Part shown: positions 18,161-26,609 of the stretch, piece after piece
Position numbering within the stretch: the first letter of the stretch is position 1
Layout: the number at the start of each line of letters is the position of its first letter
Origin: Yoonia sp. R2331
Lineage (GTDB): Bacteria > Pseudomonadota > Alphaproteobacteria > Rhodobacterales > Rhodobacteraceae
Direction of reading: 5' to 3'
Length of the DNA: 64,000 nucleotides
NCBI RefSeq assembly: GCF_041103235.1
Contig: NZ_JBGCUN010000001.1
Coordinates: 744,001 to 808,000, forward strand
The notes under the pieces: generated by a model
Seen by the model: the letters and a program-made list of their open reading frames with translations, nothing else
Told to the model about the DNA's origin: nothing
Databases searched by the model: none
Made by a program: the position numbers and the translations under genes

Positions 18161-18970
18161 ATGCAGGCGATGAAACGAAGTGTTAGGGCTTTGGCCCTTA
18201 TGGCATGTGCGAATCCGGTGTTTGCAGAGGGCGAAAGACTGCAACCGGACTTTACCTTTAAACGTGTGGGCGTGCCGTCAGGCAATGCGGGCAGCCGGAT
18301 CACCGTGCAGGTGGACCCATCAGCGGCACCGGCCACTGTCGCACCTGCACCGGCAGTGCCCGATGCGCCGCAGTTGACCGGGCTGGAATGGTTCTGGCAA
18401 GACGTCTCGCCCGATCTGGATGACAGCGGACCGGGGCGGCTGGAACAGGCGATCCTTGCGATGGGTGATGCCCCTGCGGGCAAAGGCGTGCCCGCGCCAC
18501 GGCTACAAACCCTGCAAGAGATCGCACAGGCCCACGGGTTGGATATCCTGCGCGAAACGGTGGGCACCGATGTCTCGCCCGCGCTGGTGCTCGCGTTGAT
18601 TGCGATTGAGAGTTCCGGCAAGTCTGATGCCACCAGCAGTGCAGGCGCGCATGGGCTGATGCAACTCATGCCCGCGACCGCCGCACGGTTTGGCGTGACT
18701 GACACCAGCGACCCCAGCCAGAACATCAAGGGCGGTGTGGCCTACTTATCTTGGCTGATGGGCCACTTTGACGGGGACCCGATCCTTGTGCTTGCCGGAT
18801 ATAACGCGGGCGAAGGGGCCGTGCGTGACCACGCAGGTGTGCCGCCATACCCTGAAACCCGCGCCTATGTGCCCAAGGTGCTGGCCGCGTTCAATGTGGC
18901 CAAGGGCCTTTGTAAGACCCCACCAGAGCTGGTCAGCGACGGCTGCGTCTTTGCGGTCAGCGGATCATAG
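18161..18970 (+). CDS. Periplasmic lytic transglycosylase (SLT domain)
   Basis: Cleaves peptidoglycan glycan strands. About 269 residues: a signal peptide ending near NPVFA (about residue 22), a proline/alanine-rich linker, then an SLT/goose-lysozyme-like domain with the catalytic glutamate in ALIAIESSGKSD, the GLMQLMP motif, and YNAGEGAV downstream. The ATG at 18161 has GAGG 9 bases upstream; an ATG at 18170 is also possible. It diverges from the pilin genes, so it may open the wall for the Tad machine, which is inference from position. It could equally be a general cell-wall enzyme. Confidence 0.88.
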   Translation: MQAMKRSVRALALMACANPVFAEGERLQPDFTFKRVGVPSGNAGSRITVQVDPSAAPATVAPAPAVPDAPQLTGLEWFWQDVSPDLDDSGPGRLEQAILAMGDAPAGKGVPAPRLQTLQEIAQAHGLDILRETVGTDVSPALVLALIAIESSGKSDATSSAGAHGLMQLMPATAARFGVTDTSDPSQNIKGGVAYLSWLMGHFDGDPILVLAGYNAGEGAVRDHAGVPPYPETRAYVPKVLAAFNVAKGLCKTPPELVSDGCVFAVSGS

Positions 18971-18978
18971 CACGGACC

Positions 18979-19028
18979 CCTTGCCGTTGGCGGAGCCTCC
19001 GGCGGGGATTATTTTGGCCAGAAGAAGG
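18979..19028 (+). repeat. Intergenic CTCCGGCGGG-type element and probable terminator
   Basis: CCTTGCCG (18979-18986) can pair with CGGCGGGG (19000-19007), with two G-T pairs, followed by ATTATTTT and then GGCCAGAAGAAGG. It lies 9 bases after the transglycosylase stop and resembles the element at 1200-1253. Confidence 0.5.
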
Positions 19029-19040
19029 TGAGACCTGGCA

Positions 19041-19331
19041 CTACACCCGAAAGAGGTCCGCCCAATCGGGATGTTTGCGGCGCTGGGCGTTCACAAAGGG
19101 GCAAAGCGGGACGATCTTGAACCCCTCCGCACGGGCGTCTGCAAGAAGAGCCTCCAGCAATTGCAGCCCGACACCAGTACCTTCGTGGCCTGCAGCGACT
19201 TCTGTGTGGTCGGCAATCACGGTCTGGGGCGACAGGATCGAATAGGTCAACTCACTGATCCCGTTGCCGTGATCCAGCACATAGCGCCCCTTGTTGTCGG
19301 TCACTTCGCGTCTGATCTTTTCAACTGACAT
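19041..19331 (-). CDS. Small GNAT-fold acetyltransferase (YjdJ type)
   Basis: About 96 residues, the length of the minimal GNAT family whose members have a reduced acetyl-CoA-binding core. The phosphate-binding loop appears in GHEGTGVGLQLLEALL, followed by a C-terminal PLCPFVNAQRRKHPDW segment typical of the group. Of two consecutive ATGs, the second (19331) is better spaced from GGAGG. It overlaps the thioesterase gene by 11 bases and closes the CoA-transferase operon. The substrate is unknown. Confidence 0.82.
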   Translation of the reverse strand: MSVEKIRREVTDNKGRYVLDHGNGISELTYSILSPQTVIADHTEVAAGHEGTGVGLQLLEALLADARAEGFKIVPLCPFVNAQRRKHPDWADLFRV

Positions 19332-19728
19332 CATCCGCCTCCGCAGGCAGGGGGCGGGTCACGCCGCTTTCGGCAATCGCCACAAAGGTGAAATCGCCCT
19401 CGGTCACCATTGACTGTTCACCGGTGCGCTGGCGGCGCACCCAAGCCTCCACATGCATGGTGACGGATGTGCGCCCGGTGCGCTGGATCTGCGTGTAGAC
19501 CGAAAAGAGGTCACCAACGAGCACCGGCGCATGAAATCGCAACGCCTCGATCGCGACGGTGGCCGCGCGGCCCTGTGCGCGCTGTTGTGCGGTGATCCCG
19601 GCGGCAAGGTCCATCTGGCTGACGACCCAGCCGCCAAAGATATCGCCACCGGAATTGGTATCGGCGGGCATGGCGACCGTCTGCAGGGTCAATGTGCCCT
19701 CTGGTGCGGCTTGGGCCAGATCAGACAA
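19321..19728 (-). CDS. Acyl-CoA thioesterase, hotdog fold (YciA type)
   Basis: Hydrolyses acyl-CoA thioesters. The 135-residue single hotdog domain carries NSGGDIFGGWVVSQMD (about residues 21-36), which matches the YciA signature including the catalytic aspartate. It overlaps scoB by 8 bases and the GNAT gene by 11, so it is translated with the CoA-transferase subunits. A role in releasing acids formed by CoA transfer is inferred. Confidence 0.88.
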   Translation of the reverse strand: MSDLAQAAPEGTLTLQTVAMPADTNSGGDIFGGWVVSQMDLAAGITAQQRAQGRAATVAIEALRFHAPVLVGDLFSVYTQIQRTGRTSVTMHVEAWVRRQRTGEQSMVTEGDFTFVAIAESGVTRPLPAEADDVS

Positions 19729-20341
19729 GAGTGGCGTCTGTTGCGGCGCGCAGTTCGTCTTCGGTCACGCCGGTCGCGGTCTCGATGATCTTCAGGCCAC
19801 CGGGGACAACGTCCAGCACACCAAGGTTGGTGATGATGCGGTCAACGACACCCAGACCGGTCAGCGGCAGGGTGCATTCTTTCAGCAGCTTGCTGTCACC
19901 ATGCTTGTTGGTGTGGTCCATCACCACGATCACGCGGCCTACGCCCGCGACCAGATCCATCGCACCGCCCATCCCCTTGACCAGCTTGCCGGGGATCATC
20001 CAGTTGGCAAGGTCACCGTTTTCGGCCACCTCCATCGCGCCCAGAACTGCGGCTGCGATCTTGCCGCCGCGGATCATGCCAAAGCTGGTGGCGCTGTCGA
20101 AATAGGATGTGCGGCGCAATTCGGTGATCGTCTGCTTGCCTGCGTTGATCAGGTCGGGGTCTTCTTCGCCTTCAAACGGGAAGGGGCCCATGCCCAACAT
20201 GCCGTTTTCCGATTGCAGCGTGATGTCCTTGTCGCCCACGTAGTTGGCCACCAGCGTCGGGATACCGATACCAAGGTTCACATACATACCGTCTTCAAGT
20301 TCCTGCGCGGCCCGTTCGGCCATCTGGTTGCGGTCCCACAT
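19721..20341 (-). CDS. scoB: 3-oxoacid CoA-transferase subunit B
   Basis: Beta subunit of a class I CoA-transferase, 206 residues. The SENGMLGMGPFPFEGEEDPD stretch (about residues 44-63) contains the catalytic glutamate. With ScoA it moves CoA from succinyl-CoA to acetoacetate or related acids. The ATG at 20341 overlaps the scoA stop by one base (TAATG). Confidence 0.93.
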   Translation of the reverse strand: MWDRNQMAERAAQELEDGMYVNLGIGIPTLVANYVGDKDITLQSENGMLGMGPFPFEGEEDPDLINAGKQTITELRRTSYFDSATSFGMIRGGKIAAAVLGAMEVAENGDLANWMIPGKLVKGMGGAMDLVAGVGRVIVVMDHTNKHGDSKLLKECTLPLTGLGVVDRIITNLGVLDVVPGGLKIIETATGVTEDELRAATDATLV

Positions 20342-21057
20342 TATGCCTTCTCCCTCACGGTGCGCTGCTCAATCCGTTTCTCGTGCTGCCCTTGAATGAT
20401 CCGGTGCACGTAGATGCCGGGCAGGTGGATGTTGTCGGGGTCAAGGCTGCCCATCGGGACGATCTCTTCAACCTCCACAACACAGGTGCGTCCACACATG
20501 GCCGCAGGCGGGTTGAAGTTGCGCGCAGTCTTGCGGAAAATCAAATTGCCGCTTTCATCCGCCTTCCAGGCCTTCACAATCGCCAGATCAGCAAAAAGCC
20601 CTTCTTCCATGATATAGGTTTCGGGCGCGCCGTCCTTGCCGGTGGGAAAGTCCTTGTGCTCCTTGCCCTCGGCAATCACCGTGCCAACGCCGGTCTTGGT
20701 GTAAAAACCGGGGATGCCGCAACCGCCCGCGCGCATCCGTTCGGCCAGGGTGCCCTGGGGGTTGAATTCCAGCTCAAGTTCGCCCGACAGATATTGGCGC
20801 ATGAATTCCGCGTTTTCACCCACGTAAGAGCTGATCATCTTTTTGACCTGGCGGGTCTGCAGCAAAATGCCGATGCCAAAATCGTCCACTCCTGCATTGT
20901 TCGAGGCAAAGGTCAGGTCCTTGGTGCCGGCGTCCTTGATCGCGGCCAGCAGCAGTTCGGGAATGCCACACAGGCCAAAGCCACCCGCCGCGATAAACAT
21001 GCCGTCATGCAAAAGCCCATCAAGGGCCGTGGCGGCGTCCGGGTAAATCTTTTTCAT
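20341..21057 (-). CDS. scoA: 3-oxoacid CoA-transferase subunit A
   Basis: Alpha subunit of the class I CoA-transferase, 238 residues, with the N-terminal GGFGLCGIPELLL motif (about residues 24-36) that forms the CoA-binding site. It is the first gene of the scoA-scoB-thioesterase-GNAT unit. The annotation as succinyl-CoA:acetoacetate transferase follows family similarity; other short-chain acids are possible. Confidence 0.93.
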   Translation of the reverse strand: MKKIYPDAATALDGLLHDGMFIAAGGFGLCGIPELLLAAIKDAGTKDLTFASNNAGVDDFGIGILLQTRQVKKMISSYVGENAEFMRQYLSGELELEFNPQGTLAERMRAGGCGIPGFYTKTGVGTVIAEGKEHKDFPTGKDGAPETYIMEEGLFADLAIVKAWKADESGNLIFRKTARNFNPPAAMCGRTCVVEVEEIVPMGSLDPDNIHLPGIYVHRIIQGQHEKRIEQRTVREKA

Positions 21058-21212
21058 GGCTTAACCCCTCATCATGCTTTTGACGATAAGTGACCAATGA
21101 CCCATGGGAAGTCAATCTGGTTGCTGCGTTGCAGCAAGGTCACGATAGATACCCGGCTTGATTTTTGTTGGCCCGCGCGGCCTAATCCAGACCATGAAAG
21201 GAGATGGCTGCG

Positions 21213-21662
21213 ATGAACGGGCAATGTTCATGTGGAGACGTGACATTGACGCTGGCGCAGGCCCCGCGCCACCGGATGTTCTGTCATTGCGGCATCTGCC
21301 AGACCGTTTACCGGCGGGCCTATTCAGATTTCACGATATCACCTTGGGCACATGTCAGTGATGCCAACTGGGACATGATTGCCTTTAAGCGTCACAAGGC
21401 GCGGTTTGCGGTCAGGCGGGGTACCTGCAAGAAGTGTGGTGACCCGGTGCTGGCGCAGTTGAATTATCTGCCGGGGATCAACCTGGCCCTGATCCCGGCG
21501 CGCGTGTTGGACGGTGTCGAAGACCGGCTGATCCCCTTGCAACACGTCTATTACAAGTCGCGCGTGGACGATGTGGCCGACGATCTGCCCAAATACGAAG
21601 GCGCGCTGCGCAGCAACATCGCCTGCCTCAAGCCGTTTTTCGCGGCCCAGATGGGCCGCTGA
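21213..21662 (+). CDS. GFA/CENP-V family zinc protein
   Basis: About 149 residues with the glutathione-dependent formaldehyde-activating (GFA) fold. Zinc-binding cysteines occur in CSCGDV (about residues 5-10), HCGICQ (about 25-30) and CKKCGDPV (about 76-83). Many such proteins are annotated as formaldehyde-activating without proof of activity. The ATG at 21213 is better spaced from AAGGAG than the one at 21204. Its stop TGA directly abuts the stop of convergent topA (TGATCA). Confidence 0.85.
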   Translation: MNGQCSCGDVTLTLAQAPRHRMFCHCGICQTVYRRAYSDFTISPWAHVSDANWDMIAFKRHKARFAVRRGTCKKCGDPVLAQLNYLPGINLALIPARVLDGVEDRLIPLQHVYYKSRVDDVADDLPKYEGALRSNIACLKPFFAAQMGR

Positions 21663-24254
21663 TCAGGCTTTCTTGGCCGCAGCCTTTTTCTTGGGCGCGG
21701 CTTTCTTTTTGGCAGGGGCCTTTTTCTTGGCGACCTTCTTGCCGGTTTTGGCGGCACGTTCCGCGATAAGATCAACGGCCTGCGCCATCGTCAGGTCAGC
21801 GTGTTCCACGGTATCGGGGATCGTCGCGTTGATCTTTTCCCACTTCACATAAGGTCCGTATTTGCCGTCATAAATCGCCACAACACCGCCCGCTTCGGGG
21901 TGTTCGCCGAGCTCGCGGATCGGTTTTGCTGCACGGCCGCGACCGCCCCGGCTGGCGACCTTTTCGGCCAACAACTGCACAGCGTGGTTCATACCGACGG
22001 TCCAGACATCCTCGACTGCGGGCAGGTTGGCGTTGGTGCCACCTTTGAAAGACGTGCTTTCCGCGTGCTTCAGATAAGGACCGTAGCGACCAAGGTTGGC
22101 CCAAACATTCACACCGTCCTCGGGATGGGTGCCGATGAGGCGCGGCAGCTCCAGCAGACGCAGCGCCTCGTCAAGACCAATCTCTGTCGGGTCCCAAGCC
22201 TCTGGCACACCGGTGCGGGGCGGCTTCTTGTTGTCCTCGGTCACCTCGCCGCGCTGAACATATGGCCCAAAGCGGCCCTTGAAGACGCGGATGTTGTCGC
22301 CCGCATCAGTGCCCAAAAGCTTTCCCTCAGGCGGAATGGCAGAGGCTTCGGCATCAGGATCAGGCGGGCCGAAGGGCCGGGTGTAACGACACTCGGGGTA
22401 GTTCGAGCAGCCGATAAACGCCCCGCCAGACCGTGCGGTGCGCATCGACAACCGCCCGGCACCACAATTGGGGCAAAGGCGCGGATCGCTGCCGTCCTCA
22501 GTGGGCGGGAACAGATGCGGCTCCAGCACCTCGTTGATCTTGTCGAGAACTTCGCCGATCCGCAGATCAGCGGTTTCCGCAATCGCGGCCGAGAAATCGG
22601 ACCAGAAGTTATGCAGCACGCGTTTGTAATCTGCATCACCTGCGCTGACCTGATCAAGCTGATCCTCCAGCCCGGCGGTAAAGTCGTAGCCTACATATTT
22701 GCGGAAATAGTTGATCAGAAAGACGGTGACCAACCGGCCCTTGTCCTGCGGGATCAGGCGGTTCTTTTCCTTTTCCACATAGCCACGGTCCTGAATTGTC
22801 GTGACAATGCTGGCATAGGTAGACGGGCGGCCAATGCCCAATTCTTCCATCTTCTTGACCAGCGTCGCCTCGGTGTAGCGGGGCGGGGGCTGGGTGAAAT
22901 GCTGCTCTGGTGTGACGCTTTTCTTGTCGGCCTTCTCGCCTTCGGCGAGTTGCGGCAGGCGCTTGTCGTCGTCATCGACCACATCATCGTCGCGGCCTTC
23001 TTCATAGACGCGCAGGAAGCCGTCGAACAGCATCACCTGACCGGTGGCGCGCAGCATCACCTGACCATCCGCGCTGCCGATATCTGCTGTTGTGCGTTCC
23101 AACCGGGCCGCTGACATCTGGCTGGCCAGCGTCCGCTTCCAGATCAGATCGTAAAGCTTGCGCTGGTCGGCATCGGCGATCTTGGCCTCTTCGGCGCTGA
23201 CGGACATGTCCGTGGGGCGCACGCATTCATGTGCCTCTTGCGCGTTCTTGGCCTTGTTTTTGTATACCCGCGCCTCTGCCGGGACGTAATCCGCGCCATA
23301 CCGCGCTGCGATCGCATCGCGCGAGGCTGTGACCGCTTCTGGCGCCATGTCGATGCCGTCGGTCCGCATGTAGGTGATTAGCCCTGCCTCATAAAGCCGC
23401 TGGGCGACGCTCATCGTCTGGCGCGCGCCAAAGCCGAACTTGCGGCTGGCCTCTTGCTGCAGGGTCGAGGTCATGAAGGGCGGTGCAGGGTTGCGCGTGC
23501 CGGGTTTGGCTTCGACCCGCTGCACGGACAGATCGCGGCTGTTGATCGCTTGCACGGCCATCTCGGCCTGCGTGTCGTTTTCAAGGCTGAACTTGTCCAG
23601 CTTGTTGCCCGCCAGCACGGTCAACCGCGCCTCAAACGCTTGCCCCCGCGCAGAGGTCAGCTGCGCCTTGACCGACCAGTATTCCTGCGCGCGAAATGCC
23701 TCGATCTCCATCTCGCGCTCGACAATCAGGCGCAGGGTGACGGATTGCACCCGACCGGCAGATCGTGAGCCGGGCAATTTGCGCCACAGCACCGGCGACA
23801 GGTTGAACCCCACCAGATAATCGAGCGCGCGGCGCGCCAGATAGGCATCGACCAATGGCTGATCGACCTCGCGCGGGTTCTTCATCGCCTCGGTTACGGC
23901 GGACTTGGTGATCGCGTTGAACACCACGCGATCAGCCTTGGTGATCTTCAGCCCGCGCTTGTTTGACAGCTCTTCCCACAGGTGCCAGCTGATTGCCTCG
24001 CCCTCGCGGTCAGGGTCGGTGGCGAGGATTAGTTCAGGGTCATCCTTGAGCGCGTCAACAATCGCCTTGATGTGCTTTTTGCTGTCGCTTGCCACCTGCC
24101 AGGTCATCGCAAAATCGTCGTCAGGCTGGACCGATCCGTCCTTGGGCGGCAGGTCTCGGACGTGTCCGTAGGACGCCAAAACGGTGTAGTCGGACCCCAA
24201 ATATTTGTTTATTGTCTTAGCCTTAGCTGGGGATTCGACGACGACAACGGGCAT
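21663..24254 (-). CDS. topA: DNA topoisomerase I
   Basis: Type IA topoisomerase that relaxes negative supercoils, 863 residues. The N-terminal Toprim domain begins VVVESPAKAKTINKYLG and contains DPDREGEAI. The catalytic tyrosine lies in LITYMRTDG (about residue 296). A C-terminal zinc ribbon with CPNCG and CSNYPEC (about 590-625) is followed by topo C-terminal repeats and a lysine/alanine-rich tail ending in AAAKKA, which is usual in alphaproteobacteria. The gene is complete and ends without intergenic space to the convergent GFA gene. Confidence 0.97.
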   Translation of the reverse strand: MPVVVVESPAKAKTINKYLGSDYTVLASYGHVRDLPPKDGSVQPDDDFAMTWQVASDSKKHIKAIVDALKDDPELILATDPDREGEAISWHLWEELSNKRGLKITKADRVVFNAITKSAVTEAMKNPREVDQPLVDAYLARRALDYLVGFNLSPVLWRKLPGSRSAGRVQSVTLRLIVEREMEIEAFRAQEYWSVKAQLTSARGQAFEARLTVLAGNKLDKFSLENDTQAEMAVQAINSRDLSVQRVEAKPGTRNPAPPFMTSTLQQEASRKFGFGARQTMSVAQRLYEAGLITYMRTDGIDMAPEAVTASRDAIAARYGADYVPAEARVYKNKAKNAQEAHECVRPTDMSVSAEEAKIADADQRKLYDLIWKRTLASQMSAARLERTTADIGSADGQVMLRATGQVMLFDGFLRVYEEGRDDDVVDDDDKRLPQLAEGEKADKKSVTPEQHFTQPPPRYTEATLVKKMEELGIGRPSTYASIVTTIQDRGYVEKEKNRLIPQDKGRLVTVFLINYFRKYVGYDFTAGLEDQLDQVSAGDADYKRVLHNFWSDFSAAIAETADLRIGEVLDKINEVLEPHLFPPTEDGSDPRLCPNCGAGRLSMRTARSGGAFIGCSNYPECRYTRPFGPPDPDAEASAIPPEGKLLGTDAGDNIRVFKGRFGPYVQRGEVTEDNKKPPRTGVPEAWDPTEIGLDEALRLLELPRLIGTHPEDGVNVWANLGRYGPYLKHAESTSFKGGTNANLPAVEDVWTVGMNHAVQLLAEKVASRGGRGRAAKPIRELGEHPEAGGVVAIYDGKYGPYVKWEKINATIPDTVEHADLTMAQAVDLIAERAAKTGKKVAKKKAPAKKKAAPKKKAAAKKA

Positions 24255-24426
24255 GGGAATCTTTCGTTAGAAGCAGGGCGGTCTTAGGCCGCGCAACATG
24301 TGGGGTCGGTTGCGGACTTGTCAATGGAGGCATTTCACCATCTGTCAGAAACCTGATAAGCGACAGGAATACGCGGGGAAAAATTGCGCCTTGGGCGCAG
24401 GATTGAAAATCTTTGGATGGGGTGGG

Positions 24427-25560
24427 TCAGCTGACGCGGGCCAAAAGGCCACCAGCCTGTCGCGCGATCTTGCCTTGCAGTTCCAAATCGACCAGCGCCG
24501 GCGAAACCTGGGTTGAACCTACCGCCAGATCGCGGATCAGCTGATCCTCTGCCATGGGCGATGGGCCGAGGCGGGCGAGGATCTGATCGTGCAATGCGGC
24601 CACCTCGCGCAGGGGTTTGGCGGGTTTGGGCGGGTCCAGCGGCAGTTCAGGGGCCACGGTGTCTGCAGCGGGTGCTGTGCCCAAGGCCTCAATCACGTCG
24701 GCGGCGGACCGGACAAGCAGCGCGCCATCGCGGATCAACATGTTGCACCCCGCAGCACGGGCATCAAACGGGTGGCCAGGGACGGCCAGCACATCGCGGT
24801 GCATATCCAGGGCATTGCGCGCGGTGATAAGGCTGCCGGATTTCGCGGCAGCCTCGACCACGACAACGGCGCTGGACAGGCCCGCAATGATTCGGTTGCG
24901 GGCTGGGAAGTGGCGCGCTTGCGGTTGCAGGCCCATCGGCATTTCCGACAGGCGCAGGCCGGATTGGGCCAGATCATGGGCCAATGCGGTGTTCTCTGCT
25001 GGGTAAATGACATCGACCCCGCCCGCCTGGACGGCAATGGTGCCGCCGGTCAACGCGGCTGTGTGTGCAGCCGCATCAACCCCACGGGCGAGGCCGGAAA
25101 CCACGACAAACCCTGCCTCGGCCAATTCACCCGCGAGTTGCTTGGTCATGCGTGTCCCAAGCGAAGAGGCATTGCGCGCCCCGACCAACGCCACCATGGG
25201 CCGGGTCATGAGGGAGAGATCACCCAGACACCACAGTAGCGGCGGTCGGTCGTCAATCTGGCGCAACGCAGGCGGATAGGCTGGGTCGGTATCGTGGATC
25301 AGCCGCGCACCTGCCGCGCGGCCTGCGTTCAGTTCAGCGGTCACGACCCCGGTGGGGCAGACCCGATAATTGGTCACGCCGGCCGCTTTTGCGACCTCCG
25401 GCAGGGCAGCAAGTGCGGCCCGGGCGGTGCCATGTTCGGCGATCAGTCTGCGAAAGGTCGCAGGACCAACACGGCGTGAGCGCAACAGGCGAAGACGGTC
25501 TATGCCATCGTCCTCCTGGGGGGGGGTGAGGGTGGGGTGAGCGGAAGTCTCTGGCGCCAC
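24427..25560 (-). CDS. dprA: DNA-processing protein DprA
   Basis: Binds incoming single-stranded DNA and loads RecA in transformation; in Rhodobacterales it also serves uptake of gene transfer agent DNA (family knowledge). The 377 residues have an N-terminal SAM-like part, the Rossmann core with LVGARNASSLG (about residue 128) and VVVSGLARGVDAAAH, and a C-terminal winged helix. The likely start is GTG at 25560 with GAGG 6 bases upstream. A run of nine C residues (25518-25526, coding strand) falls in codons 12-15 and could be slippage-prone. Confidence 0.93.
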   Translation of the reverse strand: MAPETSAHPTLTPPQEDDGIDRLRLLRSRRVGPATFRRLIAEHGTARAALAALPEVAKAAGVTNYRVCPTGVVTAELNAGRAAGARLIHDTDPAYPPALRQIDDRPPLLWCLGDLSLMTRPMVALVGARNASSLGTRMTKQLAGELAEAGFVVVSGLARGVDAAAHTAALTGGTIAVQAGGVDVIYPAENTALAHDLAQSGLRLSEMPMGLQPQARHFPARNRIIAGLSSAVVVVEAAAKSGSLITARNALDMHRDVLAVPGHPFDARAAGCNMLIRDGALLVRSAADVIEALGTAPAADTVAPELPLDPPKPAKPLREVAALHDQILARLGPSPMAEDQLIRDLAVGSTQVSPALVDLELQGKIARQAGGLLARVS

Positions 25561-25680
25561 GTTAACCTCGTCCTCGTCCTGTTGCTTGAATTAAGTTAGA
25601 GGCGAAGTGGTTAACGAGGCATGAATCGCAACCCCGCTATTTTGGGGGGGTCAAATTGTCGGGTTGCAACCAGAGGGTGA

Positions 25681-26172
25681 TTAGTCCTGCGAGGTAAGAC
25701 CGTCCAAGGACTTCTCGAATCGGATGCAGCGCAACGCGAACGGTGTTTCGGTCGCTGGCGGCCCCATCAATTCCTGCCCCATGTCTTCCCAACCCTGCCG
25801 CGCATAGAATCGGGCTGCTGGATCATTGCCCACAAGGCAATAAAGATGCGCGCGCCGCACCCCGTTCGCCGCCAACCGGTTCACGCCATCTTGCAGCAGC
25901 GCAGCTGCGATCCCGGTGCCCCGACCGGCACGGGCGACAAACAGCTGATCCAACTCCGCACCCTCAATCGCACACAATCCGAGCGGCGCACCCATTGGTC
26001 CAATGACCCGCGTGCGATCCGCCATATCTGGCAACCGCTGCACGAAACTCTCGCGGGTCCGCTGTGCCGTCAGCTCTGCCGGCACATGGGCCGCATGCGC
26101 CTCGTGCCAGCCGTCGTGCCACAAAGACGCCAGAGCGGAAATTTCATCGGGCGAGAAAGCGCGAGGGGTCAT
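25681..26172 (-). CDS. GNAT family N-acetyltransferase
   Basis: GNAT acetyltransferase of 163 residues. The acetyl-CoA-binding motif is visible as LFVARAGRGTGIAAALLQDG (about residues 85-104). The ATG at 26172 overlaps the stop of the preceding membrane-protein gene (ATGA), giving translational coupling; in-frame extensions further upstream look non-coding. The substrate is unknown. Confidence 0.85.
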   Translation of the reverse strand: MTPRAFSPDEISALASLWHDGWHEAHAAHVPAELTAQRTRESFVQRLPDMADRTRVIGPMGAPLGLCAIEGAELDQLFVARAGRGTGIAAALLQDGVNRLAANGVRRAHLYCLVGNDPAARFYARQGWEDMGQELMGPPATETPFALRCIRFEKSLDGLTSQD

Positions 26173-26609
26173 TGGCGAGCTCTTCCGCGAACAGCTTCTG
26201 AGGCAAAAATCAAAACACCCATCCAATAGAACAATGCCCAAAGGAGCCCGGTCGAACCGAAAAAAACTGTGAACCCTGAAAACATTCCCGCGTTGTTCAA
26301 CCAGCCAAGTAGGAAGCCAAATACCGCGCCCAGACTTCCGCCAACGGCGACCGCGGTAAAAGGACCAGCGATCCCGCGCAAAAGCGCATATTTTGCGCCG
26401 ACAGATCCAATCAGCACAAGTGGGATGCTGAGAAGAGGCGAGCACAACAAAAACATCGCAATTGCGTTTGCGCGCGAAGACGAAGACAGCGTGCCAAACA
26501 ACAAAAAGAGCGAGCCTATCAAGAATGGAAAAATGATGGCAGTTATGCTTCCCCTAATCACCGCACGATCGCGCAAAGTCACATCGGAAACCGGCGCGGT
26601 ACGGATCAT
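26169..26609 (-). CDS. Hypothetical polytopic membrane protein
   Basis: About 146 residues, not recognised. Four hydrophobic stretches (roughly residues 20-40, 48-68, 80-105 and 112-135) indicate an inner-membrane protein. The ATG at 26609 overlaps the tldD stop (TGATG), and the gene's stop overlaps the GNAT start, so all three genes are coupled. The basic in-frame leader to 26699 is within tldD and unlikely. Confidence 0.7.
   Translation of the reverse strand: MIRTAPVSDVTLRDRAVIRGSITAIIFPFLIGSLFLLFGTLSSSSRANAIAMFLLCSPLLSIPLVLIGSVGAKYALLRGIAGPFTAVAVGGSLGAVFGFLLGWLNNAGMFSGFTVFFGSTGLLWALFYWMGVLIFASEAVRGRARQ

Noticed and set aside
21801-23114. Plus-strand open frame of 437 codons inside topA
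   Set aside because: topA is complete and well conserved on the opposite strand over the whole stretch.
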